Of a stretch of DNA of 64,000 nucleotides, positions 45,071-53,199 are shown piece by piece. The notes below the pieces were generated by a model. The model made no database searches and was not told the origin of the DNA. It saw only the letters and a program-made list of their open reading frames with translations. The stretch is from Oceanicola sp. D3. Its GTDB lineage: Bacteria > Pseudomonadota > Alphaproteobacteria > Rhodobacterales > Rhodobacteraceae. The DNA lies in the NCBI RefSeq assembly GCF_006351965.1, contig NZ_CP040932.1, positions 682,001-746,000 on the forward strand, given 5' to 3'. Within the stretch, counting starts at the first letter, position 1, and each line of letters begins with the position of its first letter. Position numbers and translations under genes: made by a program.

Positions 45071-45405
45071 AGCATACCTTCCGGAAAGATATGCCCCGCC
45101 TGTCCCAGTGGCAGCGACTTGTCCCAAACCACCTCCGAAAGCGCCAGCCGCCGGTAAAGATGCGGAAACAGTGCTCCACCCCGCGAGGGCTCCCACTTCA
45201 GCGCCTCGCCGAGCGCATCGGGATCGAAGGCCACCAGCACAAGGTCGCTCTCCTCGGCAAAATGCTTGGCGGCGGTTTCTGTCACCTGCGCGGAGGTCGA
45301 AAAATGGATGAACCCGTCGGCCACATCCACCGGCGCGCCCTCGGTAAGGCCCGCGTCGCGGAAGGCGTCCCATTCGGGGCGGCGGAAGATCTTGTAAATC
45401 AGCAT
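45067..45405 (-). CDS. DUF952 family protein
   Basis: A 112-residue protein with the DUF952 pattern: [36 protein letters not shown] and a C-terminal [19 protein letters not shown]. The fold is related to ADP-ribose-binding or transferase proteins, but no activity is established. It is the first gene of an overlapping trio DUF952-pyrD-arsC-like on the minus strand. Confidence 0.88.
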   Translation of the reverse strand: MLIYKIFRRPEWDAFRDAGLTEGAPVDVADGFIHFSTSAQVTETAAKHFAEESDLVLVAFDPDALGEALKWEPSRGGALFPHLYRRLALSEVVWDKSLPLGQAGHIFPEGML

Positions 45406-45477
45406 GCAGCGGGCATGCCCCAGCCACGCCGAACGGTCAAGCCTGCTGCCGTGGCCCGGCGAGGCCGTAAACAGGCG

Positions 45478-46014
45478 CTATGCCGTAAGCCCATCCTTCG
45501 CCCGCCCCTCTCTTGCACGGTCCCCGTCTTGCCGAGCCGAGCCCATAACCGAGAAGGATCCATCGGACTCAAGGATCACCGCCGCAACCTCTGAAAGATC
45601 CCGATGCCCCTCGCGCCGAGCCACCGTTTCCAGCTCCTCACGTGTCACCCGCGCCGCCCGCATGGCCCGCTCCAGCGGCGCACCATCGCGCAGCAAAAGG
45701 CTTGGCTCCGAGCGGACCGCGCGGGCAAAGGTGCTTGAGCGCACCGACAGGCTGGTTACGGCGTATTGCAGGGCGATCAACAGGGTCAGCGCGGTGGCGC
45801 CTTCGGCCAATGCGATGTCTTCGTTCAGCAGGATGGCGGCCAGCGTGGAGCCGAAGGCCACAGTTACGACCAGATCAAAGGCGTTGAGCTTGGCCAGCGT
45901 GCGCTTGCCCGAGATGCGCAGCGCGACGACAAGAAACAGGTAGCCCAGCGCCCCGACGATCACCGTGCGCAGGATCCCGCTCCAGCCCTGAAACAACATC
46001 TCCGACCAGTCCAT
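45478..46014 (-). CDS. DUF421 (YetF-like) membrane protein
   Basis: A 178-residue membrane protein. Three hydrophobic segments (about residues 12-80; VIVGALGYLFLVVALRISGK, NAFDLVVTVAFGSTLAAILL) are followed by the soluble YetF/DUF421 domain (SEPSLLLRDGAPLERAMRAA, VTREELETVARREG). Role unknown, in Bacillus tied to spore or envelope biology. ATG 46014 (MDWSEML) follows a GGAGG ribosome site; codons upstream do not look like the family. Confidence 0.9.
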   Translation of the reverse strand: MDWSEMLFQGWSGILRTVIVGALGYLFLVVALRISGKRTLAKLNAFDLVVTVAFGSTLAAILLNEDIALAEGATALTLLIALQYAVTSLSVRSSTFARAVRSEPSLLLRDGAPLERAMRAARVTREELETVARREGHRDLSEVAAVILESDGSFSVMGSARQDGDRAREGRAKDGLTA

Positions 46015-46212
46015 GCCACCTCCTTCCAGAGCCAACGGAATAGCCGCGCCGATTGTTCCGATGGTGCGTGGCGTGGGCGGGGGAGGGGCCGGGCCGCCGC
46101 CTGCTATCGCCCGCCGCGCCTGCCGCGGCGTTGACGTAGCGTTGCGCCCCTTTGACTCTGCACGCGCAAGGGGCCAACATCGCTGCAATAATCCAACCGG
46201 GAGCTTATAAAA

Positions 46213-47781
46213 ATGTCCTCCAAGATCCTCTCCTCCGTGGCCGCGCTGGCGCTATCCGCCGGGGCCGCCAGTGCCGAGTATTCCCTTACGATTCTTCACA
46301 CCAACGACTTTCACGCCCGTTTCGAGCCGATCTCCAAGTATGACGGCCCCTGCTCGGCTGAAGACAATGACGCCGGCGAATGTTTCGGCGGTTCCGCCCG
46401 CCTGATGACCGCGATGCAGGAGGCCAAGGCCCGCTCCAACAACTGGATCCTCGTCGATGGCGGCGACCAGTTTCAGGGCACGCTCTTCTACACCTACTAC
46501 AAGGGCAAGCTCGCCGCCGAGATGATGAACCAGATGGGCTACACCGCGATGACCGTGGGCAACCACGAGTTCGACGACGGCCCCGAGGTGCTGGCCGGAT
46601 TCATCGACGCCGTCGAGTTCCCGGTGCTGATGTCCAACGCCGATGTCAGCGGCGAGCCGCTGCTGGCCGATGCGATCATGAAGAGCACGGTGATCGAGCA
46701 GGGCGGCGAAAAGATCGGCCTGATCGGCCTCACCCCGCAAGACACCGATGAGCTGGCCTCCCCCGGCCCCAACGTGATCTTCACCGCACCGGTCGACGCC
46801 GTGCAGGGCGAGGTCGACAAGTTGACCGAAGAGGGCGTGAACAAGATCATCGTCCTGTCGCACTCCGGCTACGTGATCGACCAGAAGGTGGCCGAAGGCA
46901 CCACCGGCGTCGATGTGATCGTGGGCGGCCACTCCAACACTCTGCTGGGCAAGATGGACAACGCCGAAGGCCCCTATCCGACCGTGGTGAACGGCGTGCA
47001 GATCGTGCAGGCCTACGCCTACGGCAAGTTCCTTGGCGAGCTGAACGTGACCTTCGATGACGAAGGCATGGTGACCGAGGCCGTTGGGGCGCCCATCGTG
47101 ATGAGCGGCGAAGTGGTCGAGGATGAGGCCACCAAGGCCCGAATCACCGAGGCCGCCGCGCCGCTGGAGGAAATCCGCAACAAGGTGGTCGCCGAGGCCG
47201 CCGAAGCCATCGAGGGCAACCGTGATGTCTGCCGCGCGATGGAATGCTCAATGGGCAACCTCGTGGCCGATGCCATGCTCGACCGTGTGAAAGATCAGGG
47301 CGTGTCCATCGCCATCGCCAACTCGGGTGGCCTGCGTGCCTCCATCGACGCCGGTGAAGTGACAATGGGCGAGGTGCTTACCGTGCTGCCCTTCCAAAAC
47401 ACGCTCTCGACCTTCCAGGTCTCGGGTGCCGTGGTGAAAGAGGCGCTCGAAAATGGCGTGAGCCAGGTGGAGGAGGGCGCTGGCCGCTTCCCGCAGGTCG
47501 CTGGCCTCAAGTTCACCTTCGACGGAGCCGCCGAGCCGGGTTCGCGCGTGTCTGACGTGATGGTGCAGGACGGCGAAGAATGGCTGCCGCTGGACATGGA
47601 AAAGACCTATGGCCTCGTCTCCAACAACTACGTCCGCAACGGCGGGGACGGCTACGCCATGTTCGTGGATGCCGAAAACGCCTATGACTTCGGGCCCGAC
47701 CTTGCCGATGTGACCGCCGAGTTCATCGCCGCAAACGCGCCTTACACGCCCTATACCGACGGGCGCATCACCCAGAAGTAA
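46213..47781 (+). CDS. 5'-nucleotidase/metallophosphatase (UshA-like), periplasmic
   Basis: A 522-residue exported phosphatase that can release nucleosides and phosphate from nucleotides outside the cell membrane. Signal peptide to about residue 21. The metallophosphatase domain shows ILHTNDFHARF, DGGDQFQGT, GNHEFDDGPEV and GGHSNTLLG; the C-terminal 5'-nucleotidase domain has IANSGGLRASID and YGLVSNNYVRNGGDGYAMF. It is followed by a textbook terminator. Phosphate control is possible but no Pho box was recognised. Confidence 0.94.
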   Translation: MSSKILSSVAALALSAGAASAEYSLTILHTNDFHARFEPISKYDGPCSAEDNDAGECFGGSARLMTAMQEAKARSNNWILVDGGDQFQGTLFYTYYKGKLAAEMMNQMGYTAMTVGNHEFDDGPEVLAGFIDAVEFPVLMSNADVSGEPLLADAIMKSTVIEQGGEKIGLIGLTPQDTDELASPGPNVIFTAPVDAVQGEVDKLTEEGVNKIIVLSHSGYVIDQKVAEGTTGVDVIVGGHSNTLLGKMDNAEGPYPTVVNGVQIVQAYAYGKFLGELNVTFDDEGMVTEAVGAPIVMSGEVVEDEATKARITEAAAPLEEIRNKVVAEAAEAIEGNRDVCRAMECSMGNLVADAMLDRVKDQGVSIAIANSGGLRASIDAGEVTMGEVLTVLPFQNTLSTFQVSGAVVKEALENGVSQVEEGAGRFPQVAGLKFTFDGAAEPGSRVSDVMVQDGEEWLPLDMEKTYGLVSNNYVRNGGDGYAMFVDAENAYDFGPDLADVTAEFIAANAPYTPYTDGRITQK

Positions 47782-47798
47782 GGCTGTTCAGACCCGGC

Positions 47799-47824
47799 AA
47801 AGGGCGCTCTTCGGGGCGCCCTTT
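47799..47824 (+). terminator. Intrinsic terminator of the nucleotidase gene
   Basis: AAAGGGCGC pairs with GCGCCCTTT (9 bp) around an 8-base loop and is followed by TT, 18 bases after the stop. The A/T arms allow action in both directions, which suits the convergent gene at 47839. Confidence 0.85.
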
Positions 47825-47838
47825 TTCGTGGCTTCGGC

Positions 47839-48102
47839 TCAGAGAGAGCTGCGCAGGTTGCGCTTGCATTCCGCCGGACCCGCGCTGCGCTGCGAATAGG
47901 CGGTAACCCCGCAGCTCTCGCACCGAAACTCCTTCAGTGCGCCCGAACCGCCGGTGGGCCGCCAGCGGCACTTGCGGCGGCGCAGCACCTTGTTTGCCAG
48001 CGGATCGAGCCTCGATGAAAGCTCGCTCCGCGCGCGGGCGCGGCCCCAGTTCCACCAGACGAAGAGGCCGATGACGGCAAGGGCTGTGAGAAGAACGGGC
48101 AC
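47839..48102 (-). CDS. Small one-TM protein with a Cys-x-x-Cys motif (first paralogue)
   Basis: An 87-residue protein with one N-terminal membrane helix (LLTALAVIGLFVWWNWG) and a basic soluble part with KCRWRPTGGSGALKEFRCES, then CGV and a late Cys (GPAECKR). The CRW...C-x-x-C-G...C pattern looks like a zinc ribbon. The gene at 48580 encodes a second protein of the same build. It is the last gene of a minus-strand set with a GFA gene in the middle. Confidence 0.7.
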   Translation of the reverse strand: MPVLLTALAVIGLFVWWNWGRARARSELSSRLDPLANKVLRRRKCRWRPTGGSGALKEFRCESCGVTAYSQRSAGPAECKRNLRSSL

Positions 48103-48176
48103 GTTCAGGCTGGCTCCGGTTGGTGGGGTCGGGGCGCAAGATTTGCAGATTGCCCGGCGCGCGGCAAGTCAGGCGA

Positions 48177-48575
48177 CTACCACCACAGGTCGGCCACACA
48201 GCGCGCATCGCCGGGCACCGGGGCGAACTTGCCCAACCCGTCGAACTTGCGGATCGGGACATCCGCCACCTCTGCCGGAACGTCGGCCAGCCGCAGGTTC
48301 ACCGCCATCCGGATGCGCCCGTCCGCGCGGGGCGCAAAGGCGCGGCCGAACAGGAGGCAGCCGCAGGCGGGGCAATGGTTGAAGCTCATGCTGGCCGCCT
48401 CGGGCCGGTGCCATGCCCGGGTGTCGCCCGAGGTCGAAAGCCCGTTGTCCTCCCAGCCATAGGCCCAAAGCACGCCGTAGCGGCGGCAGGCGGTGCAGTT
48501 GCAGGCCGTCGCCGCCTCGGGCCGGGCCTCCAGCCGCCACCCGGCGGCCCCGCAGAGGCAATGACCCGTCAGCAC
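48177..48575 (-). CDS. GFA-family protein (glutathione-dependent formaldehyde-activating-like)
   Basis: A 132-residue zinc protein of the GFA/DUF636 fold. It has GHCLCGAAGW, CNCTACRRYGV and NHCPACGCLLFGRAF, giving the set of Cys that binds two zincs in the family. The family name comes from a formaldehyde-glutathione enzyme of Paracoccus, but many members act elsewhere. It lies 4 bases after one Cys-motif protein gene and 74 bases before the other. Confidence 0.88.
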   Translation of the reverse strand: MLTGHCLCGAAGWRLEARPEAATACNCTACRRYGVLWAYGWEDNGLSTSGDTRAWHRPEAASMSFNHCPACGCLLFGRAFAPRADGRIRMAVNLRLADVPAEVADVPIRKFDGLGKFAPVPGDARCVADLWW

Positions 48576-48579
48576 AGGG

Positions 48580-48828
48580 TCAGCGCGATGCGGTCAGCCC
48601 GGCGGTGCAGCGGGCCGATCCGCCCCGCCCATGGGTTCGCGAGAGCGCCCCGCAGGACTGGCATCGAAGCGCCCCGGGCCCTTCGGCGGCCCAGCGGCAG
48701 GGGACGGTTGCGGCAGATGAAGGCAAGTGAGGTCGTCGCGCGTGGCGGCGTTTCCGGCGCAGGAAGATGAACAACACGGTGCATAGGCTCGGTGCCCCGA
48801 GAACATAATAAAACAAGACCTGAACCAT
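48580..48828 (-). CDS. Small one-TM protein with a Cys-x-x-Cys motif (second paralogue)
   Basis: An 82-residue protein with one membrane helix (VQVLFYYVLGAPSLCTVLFI), a basic stretch and PCRWAAEGPGALRCQSCGAL followed by a late Cys (SARCTAG). The CRW-(6 to 10)-GAL-C-x-x-C-G order is the same as in the 87-residue product at 47839, so the two are paralogues. It is the first gene of this minus-strand set; ATG 48828. Confidence 0.65.
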   Translation of the reverse strand: MVQVLFYYVLGAPSLCTVLFIFLRRKRRHARRPHLPSSAATVPCRWAAEGPGALRCQSCGALSRTHGRGGSARCTAGLTASR

Positions 48829-48960
48829 TCACTCTGTCAAACTCGCCTGCAGCCTGAGCCTCCGCCGGGCCCAATGCAAGACGTAACGTCAACCTGTTGA
48901 CTTTGGCCCGTTACTGACGCTCATTCGCAACGAAACTAGGGCAATTCGGAGCCGTGAGAC

Positions 48961-49428
48961 ATGGAAGGACGCTGCACCTGCGGAAAGGTCCGCTATCGCC
49001 TGACCGACAGGCCGCTGTTCACCCATTGCTGCCACTGCACATGGTGCCAGCGCGAAACCGGCTCCGCCTTCGTGCTTAACGCCCTGATCGAAACGGCCTG
49101 TATCGAGCTGCATCACGGAACGCCTGAGCAGGTCGTCACCCCCTCGGCCAGCGGCAAGGGCCAAATCATCCACCGCTGTCCGCGCTGCAAGGTGGCGCTC
49201 TGGAGCCATTACGCTGGCGCGGGCGAGCTGATGTCTTTCGTCCGGGTCGGCACGCTGGAAGACGCCGCGCAGCTGCCGCCAGACATTCACATTTTCACCG
49301 AAACCAAGCTGCCCTGGGTGGTTCTCCCCAAGGGCGTGCCCGCTATGCCCGCCTTCTACCGGCGTTCCGAGCACTGGCCCGATTGGGCCCTAAAGCGGCG
49401 CGAGAAGGCGCTGGCGCACCGGATGTGA
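48961..49428 (+). CDS. GFA-family protein, second copy
   Basis: A 155-residue GFA-type zinc protein with GRCTCGKVRYRL, HCCHCTWCQRETGSAF and HRCPRCKVALWSHY. It is longer at the C-terminus than the copy at 48177 (FYRRSEHWPDWALKRREKAL). The two copies diverge enough to be different specialists. It begins 132 bases from the divergent Cys-motif gene at 48828. Confidence 0.88.
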   Translation: MEGRCTCGKVRYRLTDRPLFTHCCHCTWCQRETGSAFVLNALIETACIELHHGTPEQVVTPSASGKGQIIHRCPRCKVALWSHYAGAGELMSFVRVGTLEDAAQLPPDIHIFTETKLPWVVLPKGVPAMPAFYRRSEHWPDWALKRREKALAHRM

Positions 49429-49476
49429 GGCTCAGGGCCCGCCGCGCTGGGTGCGCGCGCGTGGCGACAAGGCCGC

Positions 49477-50586
49477 TCAATCAGTGTCGGCGTGCGGCGC
49501 CACGCGGCGCGGTCCACCCGGCAGATCAACCCAAAGCGCCGCGTCCTCCGCCAGATCGCGAGGCACCATGCCGTGCGCGATGTTCACCCCGAGCCGACGC
49601 GAATGGGCCATCTCGAAGAGCGTGCCAACCTCTGCGCCCTCAAGCCGCAAGGGCAGGGGGTGGGCATTGCCCTCCACAGGGTCGCCCTCAACCTCCAGCA
49701 CGCGCCGCTCCCGCGTCCAACCCTCGGCCTTGATCCGTTCCAGCGCGGCGCGGCCAATAAAGTCATGGCCCGCCTCAAGGTTCACCATCGCGCCAAAGCC
49801 TATCTCAAACGGGTTGGCGGGCAGGCACTGGCGCCGCATGTCCGCGCCATAAGAGATCAGGCCGCTCTCCAGCCGCTCAATGTCATTCGGCGCGCCCGGC
49901 CCGATCCCGAAGGGCTGGCCCGCCGCCTTCACCCGTTGCCACAAATCGCCGCCCTTGCTGCCATCCCGCAAGTAAAGCTCCACCCCGCCCTGCTTGGACC
50001 AGCCGGAGCGCGCCACCACGAGGGGGATGCCCTCCAGCTCCACCTCGCGGAAGCCGAAGAAGGGCAGCTCACGCACCCAGCCGCCCAGCAGCGCCTCGGC
50101 CACATCCATCGCCTTCGGCCCCTGTATCGCCAGCGGCGACACATCCGGCTCGCGCACCTGCACATCCATGCCGCCCTCGCGGGCCACCGCCATCGCCCAA
50201 AGGTGAATGTCGCTATCCGCCACGGAGAGCCAAAAGTGATCTTCCGCCAGTTTCAGCAGCACCGGGTCGTTGATGAGCCAGCCATCATGGTCACAGATCG
50301 GCACGTAGCGCCCCCGCCCCACCTTTAGGCCATCAAGGTTGCGCGGGGTGAGGCGCTGGGCAAGGCGGGCGGCGTCGGGGCCGGTCAGCTCCACCTGCCG
50401 CTGCGCAGCCACATCCCACATCGCCACCCCGTTCAGCAGCCTGTCATACTCGCCCTCCGGGTCGCCAAAGTGGCCCGGGATGAACATGTGGTTGTAAACC
50501 GAAAAGCCCTGCACCCCGTCAGCTACAGTGGCCTCGAAATAGGGCGACTTGCGAATGTTGGGGCCGATGTGAAGGGCGTAGGGCAT
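49477..50586 (-). CDS. DmdA-like aminomethyltransferase-fold protein
   Basis: A 369-residue GcvT-fold protein. Its segments YNHMFIPGHF, MWDVAAQRQVELTGPDAARL, DHDGWLINDPVLLKLAEDHF, EPDVSPLAIQGP, ARSGWSKQGGVELYLRDG and PNDIERLESGLISYGADM follow the order and wording of DmdA, the tetrahydrofolate-dependent DMSP demethylase, and its close paralogues in roseobacters. True DmdA and non-demethylating relatives share much of this, so the reaction is uncertain. ATG 50586 matches family N-termini (MPYALHIGPNIRKSP). The gene stands alone. Confidence 0.8.
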   Translation of the reverse strand: MPYALHIGPNIRKSPYFEATVADGVQGFSVYNHMFIPGHFGDPEGEYDRLLNGVAMWDVAAQRQVELTGPDAARLAQRLTPRNLDGLKVGRGRYVPICDHDGWLINDPVLLKLAEDHFWLSVADSDIHLWAMAVAREGGMDVQVREPDVSPLAIQGPKAMDVAEALLGGWVRELPFFGFREVELEGIPLVVARSGWSKQGGVELYLRDGSKGGDLWQRVKAAGQPFGIGPGAPNDIERLESGLISYGADMRRQCLPANPFEIGFGAMVNLEAGHDFIGRAALERIKAEGWTRERRVLEVEGDPVEGNAHPLPLRLEGAEVGTLFEMAHSRRLGVNIAHGMVPRDLAEDAALWVDLPGGPRRVAPHADTD

Positions 50587-50689
50587 GGCGGCGCGTCCTG
50601 TTTGGCAGTTTCGCCGCAGATAGCCTTGGCCGAGGGGCGGCTGCAAGCCGGGGGCTTTCGCCGCGGGCGCAAAAGGCTAGATTGGGCGC

Positions 50690-50992
50690 ATGGACCACCC
50701 GCTGATAGATCTCATCACCGCCAAGATCCGCGCCGCCGAGGCGGACGGGCAGTTTGATAACCTGCCGGGCGCAGGCAAGCCGCTGCCCCCCTGCGATGAT
50801 CCGGAAAACGCGGTGATGCATCGCATCCTCAAAGACAATGGCGCGGTGCCCGAGTTCGTATCGCTCTCCCGCGAGCTGGCAAGGCTGCGCGAGGAGCTGC
50901 GCGAAACCGGTGACAGAACGCGCCGGGCCGAGATCGTCCGCGAAATGTCGATGACCGAGGCCAAGATCGAACTCGCCCGCAAGCGCGGTTAG
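50690..50992 (+). CDS. DUF1992 (DnaJ subfamily C28-like) protein
   Basis: A 100-residue protein with the DUF1992 pattern IDLITAKIRAAEADGQFDNL, PGAGKPLP and FVSLSRELARLREELRE, ending in a helix KIELARKRG. Found in bacteria and in eukaryotic DNAJC28; function unknown. It ends 5 bases before the SRAP gene, so the two are co-transcribed. Confidence 0.88.
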   Translation: MDHPLIDLITAKIRAAEADGQFDNLPGAGKPLPPCDDPENAVMHRILKDNGAVPEFVSLSRELARLREELRETGDRTRRAEIVREMSMTEAKIELARKRG

Positions 50993-50997
50993 CCCCC

Positions 50998-51672
50998 ATG
51001 TGCGGCCGCTTCGCCATCACCCTGCCCGATGACGCCATGGCCCAGCTCTTCGGCGCGCTGCCCTCCAACGATCTGCCCGAGGTGCCGCGCTACAACGTCT
51101 GCCCCACCACCCAGATCGCCACCCTCACCAGCGCCGAGGGCGCGCGGCGGCTGCGTCCCATGCGCTGGGGCCTCATCCCCCATTGGTACAAAACCCCCAC
51201 CGACGGCCCCCTGCTCATCAACGCCCGCGCCGAAACCGTGGCCGAAAAGCCCGCCTTCCGCGCCGCCTGCCGCGAGCGCCGCTGCATCGTCCCGGCCAGC
51301 GGCTTCTATGAATGGACAAAGGACGCCGAAGGCAACCGCCTGCCGTGGTACATCACCCGCGCCGACGGTGCCCCAATGGCCTTCGCAGCCATCTGGCAGG
51401 AGTGGTCCCGCGAGGGTGAAGACAAGGTGGATGGGCCAACCTGCGCCATCGTCACCACCGCTGCCACCCATGAAATGGCCGAGATCCACCACCGCACGCC
51501 GGTCATTCTGGAGCCGGATGACTGGGCACTGTGGCTGGGCGAGGCGGGCAAGGGCGCGGCGCCGCTCATGCAGCCACCGCCCGAAGGTGCGCTGCGCATG
51601 TGGCGGGTGGACAGGGCCGTCAATTCCAACCGCGCTTCAGGCGAAAGCCTCATCGAGCCGATCGCGCCCTGA
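50998..51672 (+). CDS. SRAP-domain protein (HMCES/YedK family)
   Basis: Forms a covalent link with abasic sites in single-stranded DNA, protecting them. The 224-residue protein begins MCGRF, where Cys2 is the nucleophile after Met removal; NARAET (Asn75), FYEW (Glu105) and IHHRTPVIL (His164) complete the site. Length is typical. It starts 5 bases after DUF1992. No LexA box was seen upstream. Confidence 0.94.
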   Translation: MCGRFAITLPDDAMAQLFGALPSNDLPEVPRYNVCPTTQIATLTSAEGARRLRPMRWGLIPHWYKTPTDGPLLINARAETVAEKPAFRAACRERRCIVPASGFYEWTKDAEGNRLPWYITRADGAPMAFAAIWQEWSREGEDKVDGPTCAIVTTAATHEMAEIHHRTPVILEPDDWALWLGEAGKGAAPLMQPPPEGALRMWRVDRAVNSNRASGESLIEPIAP

Positions 51673-51695
51673 AGATCGCGCCATGAAACAGCAAA

Positions 51696-51726
51696 AGGGC
51701 CGCGCTCCTTTTCAGAAGGCGGCCCT
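51696..51726 (-). terminator. Terminator between the SRAP and cupredoxin-like genes
   Basis: AGGGCCGC pairs with GCGGCCCT (8 bp). On the minus strand it is followed by TTTTGC, so it fits termination of the cupredoxin-like gene; it may also end the SRAP message. Confidence 0.65.
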
Positions 51727-51747
51727 GCATCAGCTAACTCAGCCCGG

Positions 51748-52191
51748 TCAGTTGTTGCCGTTGTTGCCGTTGTTGGAAGCGCTTTCAAAGTAAATCTCGC
51801 CTTCATCCAACTCGCCATTGGCGTTGGTGTCCGAAATGTCGATCCCTTCTTCGATAACACCGTCAAACGGGTCATCGCCGCCGTCTTCCAGGCTGTAGTC
51901 GATGAAGTAGGACTCATCGAGCGTGTATTCGAGAGACATCGTGTCGGTCACGACAAACTCCACCGCCACGCCAGCCGGGATCTCACCGGTGGACCAGGAC
52001 ATGTCGGTCGACCAGACAACATGGTTGCCCTGATCGTCGTTGTTGAAGCGCACGGTATCGCCGGGTTCGGCGAGCACAACGGGCGGCATCAGGTCGTTGT
52101 CGAAGATATTGACCTCGTGGGTGGCCGCCGTGGCGGCACCGGCGGAAAGCGCCGCTGCGAGGGCGGCGAAAGTCACGGTTGTACGCAGCAT
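51748..52191 (-). CDS. Secreted cupredoxin-like protein with EF-hand loop, copper ligands missing
   Basis: A 147-residue protein with a Sec signal (MLRTTVTFAALAAALSAGAA). Residues about 24-90 follow the plastocyanin pattern (HEVNIFDNDLMPPVVLAEPG, DTVRFNNDDQGNHVVWSTD), which supplies the first His. The C-terminal loop that should hold Cys-x-x-x-x-His and Met has none of them (LEYTLDESYFIDYSLEDG). It then carries DTNANGELDEGE, a full EF-hand calcium loop, and an Asn-Gly tail. Copper binding therefore looks lost and calcium binding gained. ATG 52191 opens the signal. Confidence 0.75.
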   Translation of the reverse strand: MLRTTVTFAALAAALSAGAATAATHEVNIFDNDLMPPVVLAEPGDTVRFNNDDQGNHVVWSTDMSWSTGEIPAGVAVEFVVTDTMSLEYTLDESYFIDYSLEDGGDDPFDGVIEEGIDISDTNANGELDEGEIYFESASNNGNNGNN

Positions 52192-52310
52192 CGGAGCCTC
52201 CTTTAACTGCATTCGGGCCCCTACCCACAGTTTTGATGTTGCATTGATGCTCGGTAAAGAAGGCCAAAAAACGGCAGGGATACGTCATTTTGTAAGTATA
52301 TTCTTCGCCG

Positions 52311-53054
52311 TCAGGTCGGCGCAGAAACCAGCGCCAGCCCCGGAATCTCGCCAACCCCGCCTTCAGGCCCGAGCCGCAGGGCGGCGTCAAAGTTCTGCCG
52401 TGCCAGCCGGGCATGTTCGCGCCCCAGCGCCTCGGCTCGGCTGCCTTCACGGGCGGTGACGGCGGCCAGCATGGCGCGGTGCTGGCTTTGCGCAAGAATC
52501 AGCGAGCGCCGAAATTCCAGCTGCGCCGCCTGACTGCCCAGAAAGGCCGAGGGCGAGGCCAGTGGCAGCCGGTGGGCGCGCAGCAATTCCCGCTCCAGCA
52601 GCGGAGAGGCGGCCAGCCGGGCAAGGGCCGCGTGGAAGGCGGCGTTCAGCTCGGCATAGCGCTCAAAATCCAACGCCTGCGCCCCGGCGTGGATCACCGC
52701 CTCAATCTCCTCCGCGCGGGCCTCGGCCTCTGCGAGCGCCGCCGCATCCGGCCCGCGCTCGGCCGCCAGCCGCAGCACCATGCCCTCAAGCACGCCGCGC
52801 AACTCGATGGCGTCGGCCACGTCATCGCGCGTCAGCGCGCGCACCGCGCAGCGCCCCGAGGCCCCGCGCTCCAGCAAGCCTTCCTCTACAAGCTGCGCTA
52901 GCGCCTCCCGCGTTGGCGTGCGCGAAAGGCCCAGCATCTCTGCCGCCGCCGTTTCAGACAGATGCGCGCCCTTGGGTAGCCCGCCAGAAAGGATGCGGTC
53001 CCGCAGGGTGCGCACCGCGTGGTCGATGTTCCTGAGCTTCCCGCCGTCCGCCAT
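52311..53054 (-). CDS. GntR-family regulator with FCD domain
   Basis: A 247-residue regulator. The winged helix-turn-helix (HAVRTLRDRILSGGLPKGAH, LSETAAAEMLGLSRTPTREA) is followed by an all-helical FCD ligand domain with AELNAAFHAALARLAASP and SQHRAMLAAV. FCD regulators bind small organic acids. ATG 53054 opens the usual N-terminus. It is divergent from the P450 gene, with two GTATAC operators between them; the P450 is the obvious target. Confidence 0.93.
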   Translation of the reverse strand: MADGGKLRNIDHAVRTLRDRILSGGLPKGAHLSETAAAEMLGLSRTPTREALAQLVEEGLLERGASGRCAVRALTRDDVADAIELRGVLEGMVLRLAAERGPDAAALAEAEARAEEIEAVIHAGAQALDFERYAELNAAFHAALARLAASPLLERELLRAHRLPLASPSAFLGSQAAQLEFRRSLILAQSQHRAMLAAVTAREGSRAEALGREHARLARQNFDAALRLGPEGGVGEIPGLALVSAPT

Positions 53055-53080
53055 GCATCCTCCGTCCTTCTGCTCTATCT

Positions 53081-53094
53081 GTATACTGTTTGGC
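53081..53094 (+). promoter_or_regulatory. GTATAC operator, gntR-proximal
   Basis: GTATACTGTTTGGC, 27 bases upstream of the GntR gene start. It matches the site at 53144 at 13 of 14 bases. GTATAC cores are known in sites of several FCD-type GntR regulators. Confidence 0.65.
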
Positions 53095-53143
53095 GGCAAT
53101 ATCCAAGCATCTGCGCTCCCATATTGGCATTATCGCGCAAACG

Positions 53144-53157
53144 GTATACAGTTTGGC
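53144..53157 (+). promoter_or_regulatory. GTATAC operator, P450-proximal
   Basis: GTATACAGTTTGGC, in the same orientation as the site at 53081 and exactly 63 bases (six helical turns) away. Its end is 43 bases upstream of the P450 start, where it would cover the core promoter. Confidence 0.65.
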
Positions 53158-53199
53158 CAATGGGCGAGTCGGAGGGGCCGCCCGGCAGGGGAGGAAAGC

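Noticed and set aside
49492-50328. Open frame of 278 codons opposite the DmdA-like gene
   Set aside because: His/Arg-rich antisense shadow of a well-supported gene.
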